DNA of 56,444 nucleotides, from positions 1-56,444 of the forward strand of contig NZ_CAJWCF010000013.1 in NCBI RefSeq assembly GCF_913020055.1. The letters are read 5' to 3'. Source of the stretch: an uncultured Paraglaciecola sp. Lineage in GTDB: Bacteria; Pseudomonadota; Gammaproteobacteria; Enterobacterales; Alteromonadaceae. Numbering within the stretch: the first letter of the stretch is position 1; each line of letters begins with the position of its first letter. Below are positions 16,607 to 25,272 of this stretch, piece by piece. The position numbers and the translations under genes were made by a program. Below the pieces are notes generated by a model. That model saw only the letters and a program-made list of their open reading frames with translations. It ran no database searches and was not told where the DNA came from.

Positions 16607-17947
16607 ATGGATCCATTGATTCTTGGGCTCCTAGGTTTTGCCTGTGCGTTATTGTTACTGGTGTTGCGAGTACCAATTGCTTTTAGTTTGGCAGGTGTGT
16701 CTTCGCTGTTTATCTTTTTGTTTTTTGCTATGCGATACGGTGGTTTTGATATGGCCGGTGCGGTGGCACCCACCTTGTCGATGGTCTCATCTAACACCTT
16801 TGATTTAGTACATTCTTATGACTTAAGCATGATCCCGCTATTCGTACTCTTAGGTCATATTGCCTACCACACAGGTATCACAACTGATATTTATCATGCA
16901 GCAAGAGTGTGGCTAAGACGCCTGCCTGGCGGGGTGGCCATGGCCTCTGTTTTTGGTTGTGGTGGATTCTCGGCTATTACTGGCTCTAGCATCGCTTGTG
17001 CTTCGGCAATGGGTAAAATCTGCGTGCCAGAAATGTTACGTATGGGTTACGACAAACGCCTAGCAACCTCAACCGTGGCGGTTGGTGGCACGTTAGGCTC
17101 GCTGATCCCGCCCAGTGTGTTATTTATTGTGTATGGCATTTTTACCGAAATGTCAGTCAGTCGTCTTTTCATGGCGGGTGTGATCCCTGGGGTGATATCC
17201 CTAATGGGGTTTTTAGTGGTTATCTATATATGGGTTAAACGTAATCCACAGGCCGCGCCAACAGACAACACCGCACTTTTTAAAGGAGATCGTCGCAAAG
17301 CCGCCATAAGATGTTGGCCGGCCATGCTGCTTTTCACTATTATCATCGGCGGTATTTATGGCGGATTGTTCACGGCTACCGAAGCCGCAGCCATCAGTGC
17401 ATTTGCGGTCATTATCATAGGCTCTTTGCAAAAAAGGCTTAACTGGCAGCAGTTTGTTCAATCCATTAAAGAAACCTGTACCCAGACCACCTCTATTTTC
17501 TTTATCGCTGCTGGCGCCAAAATTTTCGTCGGTTTTGTTGCGTTAACAGGCATGGCACCGGCGTTGGTTGGGCTAGTAGAAGGGGCCGATGTATCACTAT
17601 GGCAACTGATGGTCATGATCGCCGGCGTATACTTCTTACTGGGAATGTTTTTAGACCCACTGGGCATTATGGTGCTGACCTTACCCTTCTTGATCCCAAT
17701 GGTGGATGGTTATGGATTAGACCTAATTTGGTTTGGCGTGGTAATCATCAAATTACTTGAAATAAGCTTAATCACTCCACCAGTAGGCTTAAATGTGTTT
17801 GTCATTGCCAGCGTCACCAAACCCTCAATTGCGGTATATGACATTTTTATGGGCGTTGCACGATTTTTGGTAATGGATGTATTGGTACTGATTGCAATTA
17901 TCGCTTTCCCGATACTTTCATTATTACTGCCGAACCTTATGATGTAG
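16607..17947 (+). CDS. dctM: TRAP transporter large permease (DctM)
   Basis: A 446-residue polytopic protein of the DctM family with about 12 hydrophobic segments. Recognisable signatures are FDLVHSYDLSMIPLFVLLGH near residue 70, GFSAITGSSIACASAMG near 125, GGTLGSLIPPS near 165 and TPPVGLNVFVI near 388. It is complete and follows dctQ by three bases. Its probable cargo is an organic acid consumed by the neighbouring acyl-CoA pathway; a dicarboxylate would fit both the transporter family and the PimC/D-like enzymes. Confidence 0.9.
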   Translation: MDPLILGLLGFACALLLLVLRVPIAFSLAGVSSLFIFLFFAMRYGGFDMAGAVAPTLSMVSSNTFDLVHSYDLSMIPLFVLLGHIAYHTGITTDIYHAARVWLRRLPGGVAMASVFGCGGFSAITGSSIACASAMGKICVPEMLRMGYDKRLATSTVAVGGTLGSLIPPSVLFIVYGIFTEMSVSRLFMAGVIPGVISLMGFLVVIYIWVKRNPQAAPTDNTALFKGDRRKAAIRCWPAMLLFTIIIGGIYGGLFTATEAAAISAFAVIIIGSLQKRLNWQQFVQSIKETCTQTTSIFFIAAGAKIFVGFVALTGMAPALVGLVEGADVSLWQLMVMIAGVYFLLGMFLDPLGIMVLTLPFLIPMVDGYGLDLIWFGVVIIKLLEISLITPPVGLNVFVIASVTKPSIAVYDIFMGVARFLVMDVLVLIAIIAFPILSLLLPNLMM

Positions 17948-18118
17948 GGGGGGTATTTGGGTGAAGCGTTAAATAGTAGCGATTTTTTGAGATGTGTATT
18001 TTAAAGTCGATATTAATGATTTTTAAATTCTAACACTAAACCAAGGAGTGGAAAATTTTGCACTATTGCTAGTGAAGTATAGCGCAATGTTGTTGTCCCA
18101 ATAATCCGCTCCTGCGGG

Positions 18119-18472
18119 TTACGACTTATGCGTTTTCTGATGTTCGACCAAAAATAGAACTGCGTTTGAAATGGTTATGACCTGCTCTGTTGCAATGAGA
18201 GAACCTTCTAAATCGTTTTCTAAAAACTCCCCAGCTCTATTGCTGAATTGTTTGATTATTTCCGAACCGCCTGACTTATACATTTTTACGAAAGTACGAC
18301 ATGAGTTTGAATTCGCTGAGTTATCTTTTAAGCATCTTGCAGCCACAAGTGACAATGTCTCAAGTTTTGAAAACAAATCTCCGTAACTAACTTCGTCTCT
18401 TGTTTGTGTTGAACAAGAGGTAAGACAAACAGTTATCAAAATAACTAAAAACAATGACAGAACTTTTTTCAA
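18119..18472 (-). CDS. Small lipoprotein of unknown function
   Basis: A 117-residue protein with a lysine-containing N-terminus, a hydrophobic stretch and a lipobox LTSC at residues 17-20, so it should be lipid-anchored. The mature part is about 97 residues with two cysteines (RCLKDN and SCRTF) that could form a disulfide. I recognise no domain. It is preceded by an attC-like element, has lower GC than neighbours and interrupts the catabolic region, which suggests acquisition as a cassette-like gene. Confidence 0.65.
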   Translation of the reverse strand: MKKVLSLFLVILITVCLTSCSTQTRDEVSYGDLFSKLETLSLVAARCLKDNSANSNSCRTFVKMYKSGGSEIIKQFSNRAGEFLENDLEGSLIATEQVITISNAVLFLVEHQKTHKS

Positions 18473-18485
18473 ACTTCCTCCTAGA

Positions 18486-18539
18486 ACTTAACGCTTCGCA
18501 TCAGCAGCCATTGTGCCCGAATACATGCGCTTGTTATGT
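18486..18539. repeat. attC-like (59-base-element-like) site
   Basis: This 54-bp element has ACTTAAC (matches RYYYAAC) at one end and GTTATGT (one mismatch to GTTRRRY) at the other. Inside, CGCAT and ATGCG arms face each other, separated from the ends by unpaired GCTT and CTT-like bubbles. That order of outer AAC/GTT, bubble and inner arm is the layout of integron attC sites. It lies precisely between two minus-strand genes of unrelated function, as in cassette arrays. No integrase gene is visible, so a lone or relic cassette is the most that can be claimed. Confidence 0.42.
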
Positions 18540-18559
18540 ATTTCGTGTTGAATGCTAAT

Positions 18560-19066
18560 TTAGAGTTTTTCAATGAATGCCTTGATGTCGTTCTCATAAA
18601 GTTCGGCTTTATAGCCATCGATGCAATTAGCATTAATAAAACCACCAAAATCCATCCCTAGATACGAGAATGTTTCTTTAAATGCATTTATGAAAGGTTC
18701 ATCTGGGGAGTCGCTAATACAGGTACAAATCACATACCCCTTTTTACCTCGTAGCTTGCGCCCCTTTTCAAGCAAATCTGGCAACGCAAGGTAATCTGAA
18801 ATACGATCTATAAAAATTTTCATCGGTGGTGCTACTGAATACCAATATATAGGCGATGCAAAAATGATATTTTCTACACTCAATACTTTCTCCATTAGAG
18901 GTTCAAAATCATCGCTCCTATTTCGATGCTCATAGTCAAAGGCCGAAATATCAGTTTCACCAAGATCCATTACTTCTAACCCAAGTTTCTTTGCAACTGA
19001 ATCAGTTAACTGGCCGGTATTACCATTCCTTCTTGAACTGGCAAACAAAATTATTGTTGAACTCAT
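18560..19066 (-). CDS. Flavodoxin-like NAD(P)H-dependent oxidoreductase
   Basis: A 168-residue protein of the NADPH-dependent FMN reductase / flavodoxin-fold family. The N-terminal ILFASSRRNGNTGQLTD is the FMN phosphate-binding loop, and NIIFASPIYWYSVAPPMKIFIDR near residue 70 is the second flavin-binding loop, typical of the multimeric flavodoxin WrbA/YwqN-like group. Its length is normal. The physiological electron acceptor is unknown. The gene lies in the low-GC block between dctM and the IclR gene, next to an attC-like site, and seems unrelated to the acyl-CoA pathway. Confidence 0.8.
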   Translation of the reverse strand: MSSTIILFASSRRNGNTGQLTDSVAKKLGLEVMDLGETDISAFDYEHRNRSDDFEPLMEKVLSVENIIFASPIYWYSVAPPMKIFIDRISDYLALPDLLEKGRKLRGKKGYVICTCISDSPDEPFINAFKETFSYLGMDFGGFINANCIDGYKAELYENDIKAFIEKL

Positions 19067-19385
19067 GGCTAAATATGATATTTCCTAAAATGCAAAACAA
19101 TACTAATAATACGGGCTGTTGCCGTATATAAATTTGCTCCTATTTTAGGCATACAGCTTAAGTTATTACAATCTATAGCGTTTTCCAGATTTGAAATCAT
19201 GCCGTATATAAATTCAGGTAAAGCCAAGGGGTTGTAAAGTTTTGATAGGGGATTTATTTGTTTAGGCTTGCGAGGCCTTATTCTGTCTTTGGTCATGCTT
19301 TTTAGCGGGAATGCTAGCAAAGATTATGCTAAGCCCAAACAGGTCAGAGCTTAGCGATAAAATGGTTGTTTGGTTTAAGAACGTG
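19067..19385. other. Low-GC stretch without a convincing gene; 15-bp direct repeat
   Basis: An open frame on the minus strand (19069-19320, 83 codons) has no ribosome site and no recognisable domain, so I do not call it a gene. The 15-mer TGCCGTATATAAATT occurs twice (19120-19134 and 19200-19214), exactly 80 bases apart. GCTAAGC (19328-19334) and GCTTAGC (19349-19355) form a further inverted repeat that could be a weak terminator. The stretch looks like remnants of earlier insertions. Confidence 0.4.
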
Positions 19386-19414
19386 AAAACAATAAAACAA
19401 TAAAACAATAAAAC
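19386..19414. repeat. Short tandem repeat, 8-bp unit AAAACAAT
   Basis: Three complete units and a partial fourth unit of AAAACAAT lie directly after the stop codon of the IclR gene. It is non-coding. Slippage here would alter only the 3' untranslated region. Confidence 0.8.
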
Positions 19415-19415
19415 G

Positions 19416-20216
19416 CTAAAACCGAATTAAGGTGGCTTCGATATTTCGCACCATGCTTTTTAATTGTGGTGCAACTTCACCGCTTAAGAATTCTTGGGAT
19501 AATCTAAACGCGGGGCCGCCGGCATTCAATACATAGATTTGCCCTTGGCTGAGTTTTAACGGCACTGCAATGGCTGTGGTATCCGGTTCCCAGTCGCCCC
19601 ATGAATAACAATATCCAAATTTTTCATAGTTTTCTAAGGCTTGATCAACACCGGCTTTGATCGCTTCGAATTTATCGCCAAATTTTTCTTTGAAATGACC
19701 CATGAAGAAGTCTCGCTCTTCTTGTGACAAGGCGACTAAATAAGCGCGTCCACTTGCGGTATTGGCCATTGGAATTTTATCGCCGATTTCTTTCTTAAAG
19801 GTGACAATGTCTTTTGGGGCACAATGATCAACGTAAATCATATCCAACCGGTCTCTGTCGGCTAGGCCTACGGATGTGCCTGTTGCAATTGAAAGTTCTT
19901 TCATTAGGGGGTTCGCCACTTGGCGAATGGCAAGGTTAGAAACAAAGGCATAACCCAAGGCTAATACGCCAGCGCCAAGTTGGTATTTTTCTAAGCGTTT
20001 TGAATAAGTCAGGTAGCCCAGACTGGTTAAGGTATAGGTTAAACGTGAAATACTCGATTTGGCCAATCCAGTTCGTTGCGCAATTTCTTGATTGCCAAGA
20101 AATCCGTCGCCTGGATTAAATGCCCGTAATATATCTAATCCTCTGGCAAGAGCTTCGACAAATTTACGATCTACTTCGTCCTTTTTATCCCTTGGCATAC
20201 CAGTCAATGTATTCAT
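19416..20216 (-). CDS. IclR-family transcriptional regulator
   Basis: A 266-residue IclR-type regulator. Residues ~20-80 form the winged helix-turn-helix (LARGLDILRAF, NQEIAQRTGLAKSSISRLTYTL, LGYLTYS), and residues ~95-260 the GAF-like effector domain with VANPLMKELSIATGTSVGLA, ANTASGRAYLVAL and IAVPLKLSQGQIYVLNAGGPAF. Its position at the end of the acyl-CoA/TRAP region makes it the likely local regulator, sensing a pathway acid or CoA ester. Three IclR-type pseudo-palindromes (7077, 7335, 14941) fit as targets. No such site is visible before its own start codon. Confidence 0.9.
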   Translation of the reverse strand: MNTLTGMPRDKKDEVDRKFVEALARGLDILRAFNPGDGFLGNQEIAQRTGLAKSSISRLTYTLTSLGYLTYSKRLEKYQLGAGVLALGYAFVSNLAIRQVANPLMKELSIATGTSVGLADRDRLDMIYVDHCAPKDIVTFKKEIGDKIPMANTASGRAYLVALSQEERDFFMGHFKEKFGDKFEAIKAGVDQALENYEKFGYCYSWGDWEPDTTAIAVPLKLSQGQIYVLNAGGPAFRLSQEFLSGEVAPQLKSMVRNIEATLIRF

Positions 20217-20484
20217 TTTGAACTACTCAATTGTTTATCACGTTAGGCGTATTGGCTGGTTGGAATTGCCGCTACGTTTTTAAAATAATAATCTGATTAT
20301 TTTCAATAACAAAGAGCATTATACATAGGTTTATGCATAAAATTTATAGATTGATACATACCAGTAAAGGTAATGAGGAATAAGCTATCCAAGATTTGCT
20401 AATTTGATTTTTTAGCGCCTTATAAGCTCCATCAAAAGAGGTGAGTTAATCTGTGTAACGCTATCGTTTATGCGCCATCTTTAT

Positions 20485-21366
20485 TTAGTTTGTAGGCTCA
20501 ACAGTTGAGCTTAAATAAGTCATAAACACCTTACTGGCTTTAGAAAGGTAATGATTTTTTTTCCATGCCAAGCTTAACTTAAATTCAATTTTTGGCTCAA
20601 AGGGGGTGGATGTCATTTGTTGTTCGTTTTGTAAAATACGCGAAAGACAGGTGGTAATACCTACACCATTGCGCACCAAAGACTTTTGCAGCTCAATAAG
20701 ATTAGTCTCCATACAAATGTTTAACGCTAATTGATGTTTTTTGGAATATTGACTGACCACTTCTCGTAAAAAATAACCTTCATGAAATAACACTAGGGGT
20801 TGTTGGCAAAATTGCGCTAGAGATATGGTTTGCTCAGCAGCGAGGGGATGTGAACTAACCATGCCAGCGACGACTTCTTCATTTATCAGTTCAGTGTATC
20901 GCAGTTGTGGATTTTCTAAGTCACCCCGTACTAAAGCTAAATCCAATTCACTATTCAGTAACATTTTCTCAAGGGCTGCTGTGCCTTGATCAACTAAGTG
21001 TATTTTTATATTGGGATATTTTTGCTTAAATTCGGTCAATATTTTCGGAAAGTAATATGAGCCCATCATCGCCGACACACCAAAACGGATAGTACCTCTT
21101 TCTAGGTCTTTTAGTTCTTCTAACTCTAATTCAACTTGTTTGGCTTGGCTTAATAGTTGAGTAGCCAGTTTGTATAAGACTTCACCTTCGGCTGTTAGTA
21201 GCGAATTTTTGTCTGCACGATTAATTAATTTTAATCCCACTTCTTGCTCTAGCTTTTGAATTGCAACGGTTAAAGCCGGTTGCGCAATGCCCACTGCCTG
21301 AGCTGCCCGAGTAAAGTTACCTAGTTCGGCTAATTGGCAGAAATATTCAAGACGCTTCAAATTCAT
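20485..21366 (-). CDS. LysR-family regulator, divergent from gcdH
   Basis: A 293-residue LysR-type regulator. The N-terminal helix-turn-helix is clear (LEYFCQLAELGNFTRAAQAVGIAQPALTVAIQ in two parts), followed by a periplasmic-binding-like effector domain from about residue 90 (RFGVSAMMGSYYFPKIL). It is transcribed away from the glutaryl-CoA dehydrogenase gene and shares a 131-base promoter region with it, the usual LysR arrangement. Control of gcdH by glutarate or glutaryl-CoA is the natural inference, as for GcdR-type regulators, but it is not shown by the sequence. Confidence 0.88.
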   Translation of the reverse strand: MNLKRLEYFCQLAELGNFTRAAQAVGIAQPALTVAIQKLEQEVGLKLINRADKNSLLTAEGEVLYKLATQLLSQAKQVELELEELKDLERGTIRFGVSAMMGSYYFPKILTEFKQKYPNIKIHLVDQGTAALEKMLLNSELDLALVRGDLENPQLRYTELINEEVVAGMVSSHPLAAEQTISLAQFCQQPLVLFHEGYFLREVVSQYSKKHQLALNICMETNLIELQKSLVRNGVGITTCLSRILQNEQQMTSTPFEPKIEFKLSLAWKKNHYLSKASKVFMTYLSSTVEPTN

Positions 21367-21497
21367 ATGATTAAGGTCGATAGTTAAAAGTTATTAAAAA
21401 TATATAAACTATATATTATATTTATTATATTTTTAAGCATAGAGTAATCCGATAAATTAGACTATTACCTATACAAGTATTTAAACGGAGTCACCTT
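21367..21497. promoter_or_regulatory. Divergent LysR/gcdH promoter region with AT-rich dyad
   Basis: The arms AAAAATATA (21396-21404) and TATATTTTT (21426-21434) form a dyad whose interior (ATAAA...TTTAT) adds further symmetry. AT-rich dyads in LysR-type divergent promoters are typical regulator sites; a defined T-N11-A box is not clear. The gcdH ribosome site is CGGAG at 21486-21490. Confidence 0.4.
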
Positions 21498-22679
21498 ATG
21501 AGCCAAAAGTTAACCCCTTACAACTGGCAAGATCCCATGTTTCTTGATAATCAATTGAACGAAGAAGAACGCATGATACGTGATACCGCTCATGATTATT
21601 GCCAACAAAACCTTTTGCCACGTGTGCTTGAGGCCAATAGGCACGAACATTTTGATCGCGAAATTATGACTGAGTTAGGTGCGTTAGGGCTGTTGGGTGC
21701 AACTTTGCCAGCCCAATATGGTGGCAGTGACGTTAATTATGTTAGTTATGGTTTGGTTGCTCGTGAAGTAGAGCGCGTAGACAGTGGTTATCGCAGCGCC
21801 ATGAGTGTGCAATCGTCATTGGTAATGCATCCTATATATTCTTACGGCACTGAAGCACAACGTATGAAGTATTTGCCTAAACTGGCTTCTGGTGAATGGG
21901 TGGGGTGTTTTGGTTTAACTGAGCCTAACTCAGGCAGTGATCCTGCATCTATGACCACTCACGCCAAAAAGGTGGAGGGTGGTTACTCTATAACAGGTAA
22001 TAAAATGTGGATCACCAATTCACCCATCGCTGATGTGTTTGTGGTGTGGGCAAAACTCGAAGGTAAAATTCGTGGATTTGTGCTTGAGAAAGGTATGCAA
22101 GGTTTGTCAGCGCCTAAAATTGAAGGCAAGTTTTCTTTGCGTGCTTCGATTACTGGCGAAATTGTAATGGATAACGTTTTTGTACCTGACGAAAATATGT
22201 TCCCAGACATTAAAGGATTAGCCGGACCTTTTGGTTGTTTAAACAAAGCCCGTTATGGCATTGCATGGGGTTCGATAGGTGCTGCGGAGTTTTGCTTTAA
22301 TGCTGCGAGAACTTACACCTTAGACCGTGAACAATTTGGTCGTCCTTTGGCTGCCAATCAGTTAATTCAAAAGAAATTGGCTGACATGCAAACCGATATC
22401 GCCCTTGGCTTACAAGGCTGCTTACAAATGGGTCGATTAATGGACGCTGACCAATGTCCGGTTGAATTGATTTCTCTGATGAAACGCAATAACTGTGGCA
22501 AGTCTCTTGATATTGCCCGTATTGCTCGTGACATGCACGGTGGCAATGGTATCAGTGATGAGTTTGGGGTGATTCGTCATGTGATGAACCTTGAAGCTGT
22601 GAATACATATGAAGGTACCCATGATGTTCATGCCTTAATTTTAGGCCGTGCTATTACTGGGCTTCAGGCATTCAGTTAA
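21498..22679 (+). CDS. gcdH: Glutaryl-CoA dehydrogenase
   Basis: A 393-residue decarboxylating acyl-CoA dehydrogenase that turns glutaryl-CoA into crotonyl-CoA and CO2. The sequence [20 protein letters not shown] at the start, [37 protein letters not shown], the [14 protein letters not shown] segment, [19 protein letters not shown] and the catalytic [15 protein letters not shown] (Glu372) are all distinctive for this enzyme. Length is normal. It is monocistronic, ends in a strong hairpin and is probably controlled by the divergent LysR protein. It would connect odd-chain dicarboxylate or lysine/tryptophan breakdown to central metabolism. Confidence 0.95.
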   Translation: MSQKLTPYNWQDPMFLDNQLNEEERMIRDTAHDYCQQNLLPRVLEANRHEHFDREIMTELGALGLLGATLPAQYGGSDVNYVSYGLVAREVERVDSGYRSAMSVQSSLVMHPIYSYGTEAQRMKYLPKLASGEWVGCFGLTEPNSGSDPASMTTHAKKVEGGYSITGNKMWITNSPIADVFVVWAKLEGKIRGFVLEKGMQGLSAPKIEGKFSLRASITGEIVMDNVFVPDENMFPDIKGLAGPFGCLNKARYGIAWGSIGAAEFCFNAARTYTLDREQFGRPLAANQLIQKKLADMQTDIALGLQGCLQMGRLMDADQCPVELISLMKRNNCGKSLDIARIARDMHGGNGISDEFGVIRHVMNLEAVNTYEGTHDVHALILGRAITGLQAFS

Positions 22680-22700
22680 TCAAAAAGCATTGAAATACAT

Positions 22701-22730
22701 TAACGCCATATTATTAAAAATATGGCGTTA
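22701..22730. terminator. Bidirectional hairpin terminator
   Basis: A perfect 12-bp inverted repeat (TAACGCCATATT, six-base loop, complement) lies between the convergent gcdH and DUF4785 genes. The T-tract is weak on both strands. Confidence 0.65.
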
Positions 22731-22743
22731 ATTATGGTTGTGC

Positions 22744-24018
22744 TTATAAAGTTTGAATTATTGTCATTCGGCTTTGGTCTTTTAAGCGCACATTTTTAAG
22801 CGCGTAAGGCGCAGTTAAACCAGAGTTTTGCATAATCTTGCTATCAAAATGTAACTCTATGTCATGTTGCCCGGGTTTTAAATAATAAGCCGATTGGCTT
22901 AACATCATAGGCACTTGTTTACCTCTTCTGTCAGTACCAAACACTAAACCACTAATTTCATATCGCCCTTCGCTAGCAACATCTAAATTTACCTTTGCTT
23001 TGGTTGAATACATGGCTAATTCGCCTTGCATTCGAGCAGTGGGTTGCGCTAAGGAAAAAGCAACCTTGGCATTACGACGAATGGTTAAGCCATTATCATT
23101 AGCTTTTGATTCTATTTGTAATTCGTACAATTCACCTCGTTTTGCAGTCAAAAAGCTAGTGGGAACGTCAACTTGATATTGGTCATTTACTTGGGTAAAA
23201 CTCACCGCTTGTTTTTCACCAGAAGGCATTTTAACAAAAGCATGATTAGCCACATTAGCTACATCACCTTTTTTACTACTTATTGCGGCAGTAAAGTTAA
23301 CGCTTTCACCTTGCATGTAGCTTTGTTTAGGTAGCGCTAAATTTAACTTATGTTGACTACCTTTTTCTTTAACATTAACAATGTAACGTTGGTCGGCAAT
23401 AAGGTTTTGTTTTACTTTTAATTTAAAGTCACCTGTACCAATTTTTTTATTGAGCTTGATGGCACTGCTGTTGGGAAAAATATTAGCTGTAGCTAATGCT
23501 TCTTGACTTACCGTTTGTTGAATTGCTTTGGACAATCGCTTATTGCCTTGAGACACTTCAATTTGTGCCGGATCAATTGCTTTAGCTGCTGGGGCAAACT
23601 GCCCTTTAACGTGTTTGCCAGATAAACGAATAAGCGCTCCTGGTGAACTTATTGCTAACTCAACACCTTTATTTAATTGTTTACCCGTTACCTCAAACCA
23701 ATACTCATCACTTTCTGCTTGATAACCTTGAGGCTCAAGAGCAATTTGGCTAGAGGGCGGTATTTTTTGGCTGAAGTGCACCGCTTTAGTTTCAATAAAT
23801 CCATCTGGTAAATCTATACTAGATAAATCACCTGTTTGCACTGCGATCATAGTCTTTAATGGTGTCGCTGGTTTAATAGCGAGTATTTGATTTGATGGTT
23901 TTGCCATTCTAATTGTTTCAAAGTTGTCCACATTATTACTTTGAGATGGCGTGGCAAGTACTTGGCTAGCGACAAATGTAGTACTCAAAATGCCTAGTGT
24001 TATTGTGATTTTTTTCAT
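22744..24018 (-). CDS. Exported DUF4785-family protein
   Basis: A 424-residue exported protein with a signal peptide (KKITITLGILSTTFVASQVLA). The rest is rich in beta-strand-forming sequence with repeated lysine- and glutamine-rich segments and the ending YYLKPGQHDIELHFDSKIM, as I recall for DUF4785 proteins with immunoglobulin-like modules. It lies nine bases downstream of a secreted alpha/beta hydrolase gene and must share its transcript. A role as a partner, foldase or surface-holding protein of that hydrolase is inference. No catalytic motif was seen. Confidence 0.7.
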   Translation of the reverse strand: MKKITITLGILSTTFVASQVLATPSQSNNVDNFETIRMAKPSNQILAIKPATPLKTMIAVQTGDLSSIDLPDGFIETKAVHFSQKIPPSSQIALEPQGYQAESDEYWFEVTGKQLNKGVELAISSPGALIRLSGKHVKGQFAPAAKAIDPAQIEVSQGNKRLSKAIQQTVSQEALATANIFPNSSAIKLNKKIGTGDFKLKVKQNLIADQRYIVNVKEKGSQHKLNLALPKQSYMQGESVNFTAAISSKKGDVANVANHAFVKMPSGEKQAVSFTQVNDQYQVDVPTSFLTAKRGELYELQIESKANDNGLTIRRNAKVAFSLAQPTARMQGELAMYSTKAKVNLDVASEGRYEISGLVFGTDRRGKQVPMMLSQSAYYLKPGQHDIELHFDSKIMQNSGLTAPYALKNVRLKDQSRMTIIQTL

Positions 24019-24027
24019 GATGGGCTC

Positions 24028-24885
24028 CTAAATGTCGTTTCTAATGATGACGTCTAAATTAAAGCAATCGCGACGGCTTTGCTGGTGGCTTAAAGGTTCA
24101 CCGCCATTGGTCCATTGTGTATCATAAAACCAAACACTTCCGGCGCCACTTTGAGAGGAGCAATTCAAAAAACCATCGGAACATGAATCTAACCAATTTT
24201 GAGTAGTTTCAAGCGCCACTTGATTGTGGTAACCCGCGCAATAACTATCACCATCCCAAATTGCCGATTCAACATCACTGCCCACAACCGTTTTAAACGT
24301 GGCAGGAAGTGCAGGGCGTCCGCTGGTACCTTGTAGCCAGCTTTGATTGTAGTAAGACATCCAGCTGGTTTGCTGCTGTTTTACTGCATCTGAGTCATAG
24401 CCTAAAAGCCAACCTAAAGCTGATTCAAAAAAGTTGCCTTGTTGTACTGCATCCGCAAGAGGAGTACCTAAGCTTGAAGGAGCAACAGCAATGACTTTAT
24501 TCACCTTAGAAATGATTGCCGGATAGCGGCTGTCCCAAGTTGGATTTGATAGGATCCAGCGTACGACATTACCGCCATTAGAGTGTGTTAATAAAACAAG
24601 GTCGGTAATATTATTATTATTAATAAATGTTGTGAGTTGGCCTGCTAGACACCCAGAGGCATTGGTGTTCCACATATATTGGTCAAAATCGCAATTTATA
24701 ACTGTGTATTTACTGCTGTCTGGTAAACCCGCTTTAACTGAATTGACAAAGTTACCTGTCCAGTAGTCACTGTAAGCATCAGTTTGATTGCCGGTTCCGT
24801 GTACAAAAGCTAATCCCTTAGCCGCGATTGCTGGAAACGCTAGCAAGATACTACTTAAGAGTATTAATGTTATTTTTTTTATCAT
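24028..24885 (-). CDS. Secreted alpha/beta hydrolase (lipase/esterase-like)
   Basis: A 285-residue exported enzyme. Signal peptide residues 1-21 end in FPAIAA; the mature protein begins KGLAFVHGTGNQTDAYSDYW, an oxyanion-type HG motif. The nucleophile elbow appears as LLTHSNGGNVVRW (Ser in HSNGG, a variant of GxSxG with T/H at the first position). Several cysteines in the C-terminal part (SYCAGYHNQ, DSCSDGFLNCS) suggest disulfides, in keeping with secretion. It lies upstream of the DUF4785 gene in a two-gene operon. The substrate (lipid, ester or polymer) is not determinable. Confidence 0.75.
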   Translation of the reverse strand: MIKKITLILLSSILLAFPAIAAKGLAFVHGTGNQTDAYSDYWTGNFVNSVKAGLPDSSKYTVINCDFDQYMWNTNASGCLAGQLTTFINNNNITDLVLLTHSNGGNVVRWILSNPTWDSRYPAIISKVNKVIAVAPSSLGTPLADAVQQGNFFESALGWLLGYDSDAVKQQQTSWMSYYNQSWLQGTSGRPALPATFKTVVGSDVESAIWDGDSYCAGYHNQVALETTQNWLDSCSDGFLNCSSQSGAGSVWFYDTQWTNGGEPLSHQQSRRDCFNLDVIIRNDI

Positions 24886-25272
24886 ATTTTTACACCTTCA
24901 CGTTTTTATAGTTTTTATTTAATCATGTAGGCAGTGTCATGCTGTTTCGGTAAGTATTTTTGCCTGGTCAAACCTCAGACCACATAGGTTCGGCTATCCA
25001 TATAACACCTTTAGAAATTAAAAAGCAAGTTTGTAGTGGGTGGTTTTTTACGCAAAGCAAACAAAAGTTTCGATATAATTTAACGATTATTTAACGTTGT
25101 GTGTTTGCTAAATTCGTTATTATTGAAAGCGCAATTATTAGGTTGTAGGCTCTTATTTAGTAAGCTAAAAAGTACTGAACATTATCGAACTAAAATTTCT
25201 ACAGGGCAGCCAAAGTTAAGCTGATAACACCCTATATAAACTGAAGTTTTGATATTTATAAGGGAAAAATCC
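24886..25272. other. Divergent intergenic region, no gene seen
   Basis: About 390 bases separate the divergent hydrolase and cyclase genes. A TATAAT box at 25074-25079 is the only promoter-like element noticed, without a good -35 partner. AGGGAA at 25261-25266 is the ribosome site of the cyclase gene. No palindromic operator or RNA gene was recognised. Confidence 0.5.

Noticed and set aside
17948..18118. GCGTTAAAT near 17964 as a second integron core site
   Set aside because: It matches GTTRRRY but lies in the opposite orientation to that needed for a cassette with the site at 18486, and no arms pair around it.
19069..19320. 83-codon open frame on the minus strand
   Set aside because: No ribosome site, no recognisable domain, and it contains both copies of a direct repeat; treated as non-coding.
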